DNA of 5,768 nt from an uncultured Erysipelotrichaceae bacterium (GTDB lineage Bacteria > Bacillota_I > Bacilli_A > Erysipelotrichales > Coprobacillaceae). This document shows, one piece after another, positions 5,218-5,768 of this stretch. The stretch's first letter is position 1, and every line of letters begins with the position of its first letter. The stretch covers positions 1 to 5,768 of the forward strand of contig CAMFRJ010000098.1 of assembly GCA_945981915.1 (NCBI GenBank). The letters run 5' to 3'. Under the pieces are notes generated by a model, which was given only the letters and a program-made list of their open reading frames with translations, did not search any database and was not told where the DNA came from. Position numbers and translations under genes: made by a program.

Positions 5218-5503
5218 CATCATCAACATCTGGTAAGATAGCAACTTGTTCTCCTTCTCTTGTAAAAACATAGTTTTCTCTTGCATAACGTGTCACATAA
5301 TCATCATCATTAAGTAGCTCCACTTCATTTTCTAATGATTTTTTTTCTTTTTTTACTGCTGCAACTTCACTTTCTAGTTGAGCAATATCTGCCTGTCTCG
5401 AAAAAGTATTCATCGCACTGGTAAAGAGTATACACATCAACGTACAAGCAATCACGATGTAAATTATTGGTCGTACTGTTTTTTTGAATCTTTCCTTTGC
5501 CAT
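5213..5503 (-). CDS. divIC: Septum formation initiator, DivIC/FtsB family
   Basis: DivIC is a small bitopic membrane protein of the divisome that works with FtsL and DivIB (FtsQ) in septal peptidoglycan synthesis. The layout is diagnostic: a short basic cytoplasmic N-terminus (1-11), one membrane span (about 12-31), a coiled coil rich in E, K and L (about 37-64), then the conserved YVTRYARENYVFTREGE region (69-85) and an acidic tail. The 96-residue length is normal. The ATG at 5503 has AAGGTGAT just upstream. Its start overlaps the end of yabQ by 40 bp, matching the conserved yabQ-divIC order of spore formers, which is the main reason to call it DivIC rather than the generic FtsB. A terminator overlaps its stop codon. 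Confidence 0.9.
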   Translation of the reverse strand: MAKERFKKTVRPIIYIVIACTLMCILFTSAMNTFSRQADIAQLESEVAAVKKEKKSLENEVELLNDDDYVTRYARENYVFTREGEQVAILPDVDDE

Positions 5504-5768
5504 CTTATCACCTTCTTCGTGTCTTTTATTATACCATTTATCTTATAAAATGCAATTCTAAGAGGTTTGAATATCCATTTCACAAAGCTATCAACTTTGA
5601 TGATCACTGGATACAATTTTTCACTAAATATGTTTTGATAAACAATATAACCAGCTAAAAGCGCACATATAAAGTATAGTCTTAAAATACCATCATTAAT
5701 CCACAATAAACCCAGATAATAGCATCCTCCAAATAAGGATCCCATCATTATCTGCAGCATCGCTATTA
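5464..5768 (-). CDS. yabQ: YabQ-like spore cortex membrane protein, C-terminal part (5' end beyond window)
   Basis: YabQ is a sporulation membrane protein found in the outer forespore membrane and required for cortex formation in Bacillus subtilis. The visible part has a hydrophobic segment up to about the tryptophan before INDG, then a characteristic INDGILRLYF turn, a second span (ICALLAGYIVYQNIF), and a basic, partly amphipathic C-terminal tail ending in KKQYDQ. The frame stays open through the right edge: codons before the ATG at 5760 read Ile-Ala with no stop. Compared with clostridial-type YabQ proteins about 60 N-terminal residues should lie upstream, so the ATG at 5760 is probably internal. 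It overlaps divIC by 40 bp. The identity rests on the INDG-type motif, topology and position before divIC. Similarity alone is modest because this family diverges fast. Confidence 0.75.
   Translation of the reverse strand, partial: IAMLQIMMGSLFGGCYYLGLLWINDGILRLYFICALLAGYIVYQNIFSEKLYPVIIKVDSFVKWIFKPLRIAFYKINGIIKDTKKVIRWQRKDSKKQYDQ

Noticed and set aside
5760..5760. Complete 98-residue yabQ starting at the ATG at 5760
   Set aside because: The frame remains open to the window edge, no ribosome binding site is visible in the eight bases before it, and the family normally has a longer N-terminus.

Overview
This 5.8 kb, AT-rich window comes from an endospore-forming, low-GC Gram-positive bacterium. 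Four genes support this: a CwlJ-type cortex hydrolase, its partner GerQ, a YabQ-like spore membrane protein and a DivIC/FtsB-type protein. Gene style (compact, overlapping genes, GAGGTGAT ribosome binding sites, TTA/AAA-rich codons) would fit a gut Erysipelotrichales/Coprobacillaceae-like lineage. That placement is an inference, not something the sequence proves.

Left edge (1-814): bases 1-23 are not genomic. They match the end of an Illumina Nextera/Tn5 adapter, so this is an untrimmed contig end. The adapter truncates glgC (minus strand), leaving about 263 N-terminal residues of glucose-1-phosphate adenylyltransferase, the first committed enzyme of glycogen synthesis. The 188-bp gap at 815-1002 separates glgC from the divergent spore operon. 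It holds a cre-like operator and an extended -10 promoter for glgC, a 16-bp AT palindrome, and a weak sigma-E-like promoter candidate for the spore genes.

1003-1739 (plus strand): cwlJ and gerQ form a tightly coupled two-gene operon. In Bacillus, GerQ is needed to keep CwlJ in the spore coat, and CwlJ degrades cortex during germination. The GerQ here is short and has no lysine in its N-terminal tail.

1740-4404 (minus strand): a Cof-type HAD phosphatase, ung (uracil-DNA glycosylase) and a short FolC-family ligase overlap end to end and form one operon. An extended -10 promoter precedes it, and a terminator whose stem contains the folC stop codon ends it. The folC 5' end carries a perfect 10-bp hairpin made from a 9-bp tandem repeat, followed by T-rich sequence.

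4427-5768 (minus strand): an alpha/beta-hydrolase esterase lies downstream of yabQ-divIC. The yabQ-divIC pair matches the conserved yabP-yabQ-divIC order of spore formers, and yabQ runs off the right edge. A terminator overlapping the divIC stop codon separates divIC from the esterase.

I found no mobile element, CRISPR array, tRNA or rRNA. I see no strong case for a wholly new system. The most notable items are the adapter artefact, the hairpin in folC, the divergent FolC motifs, the lysine-less GerQ tail and the stop-in-stem terminators.
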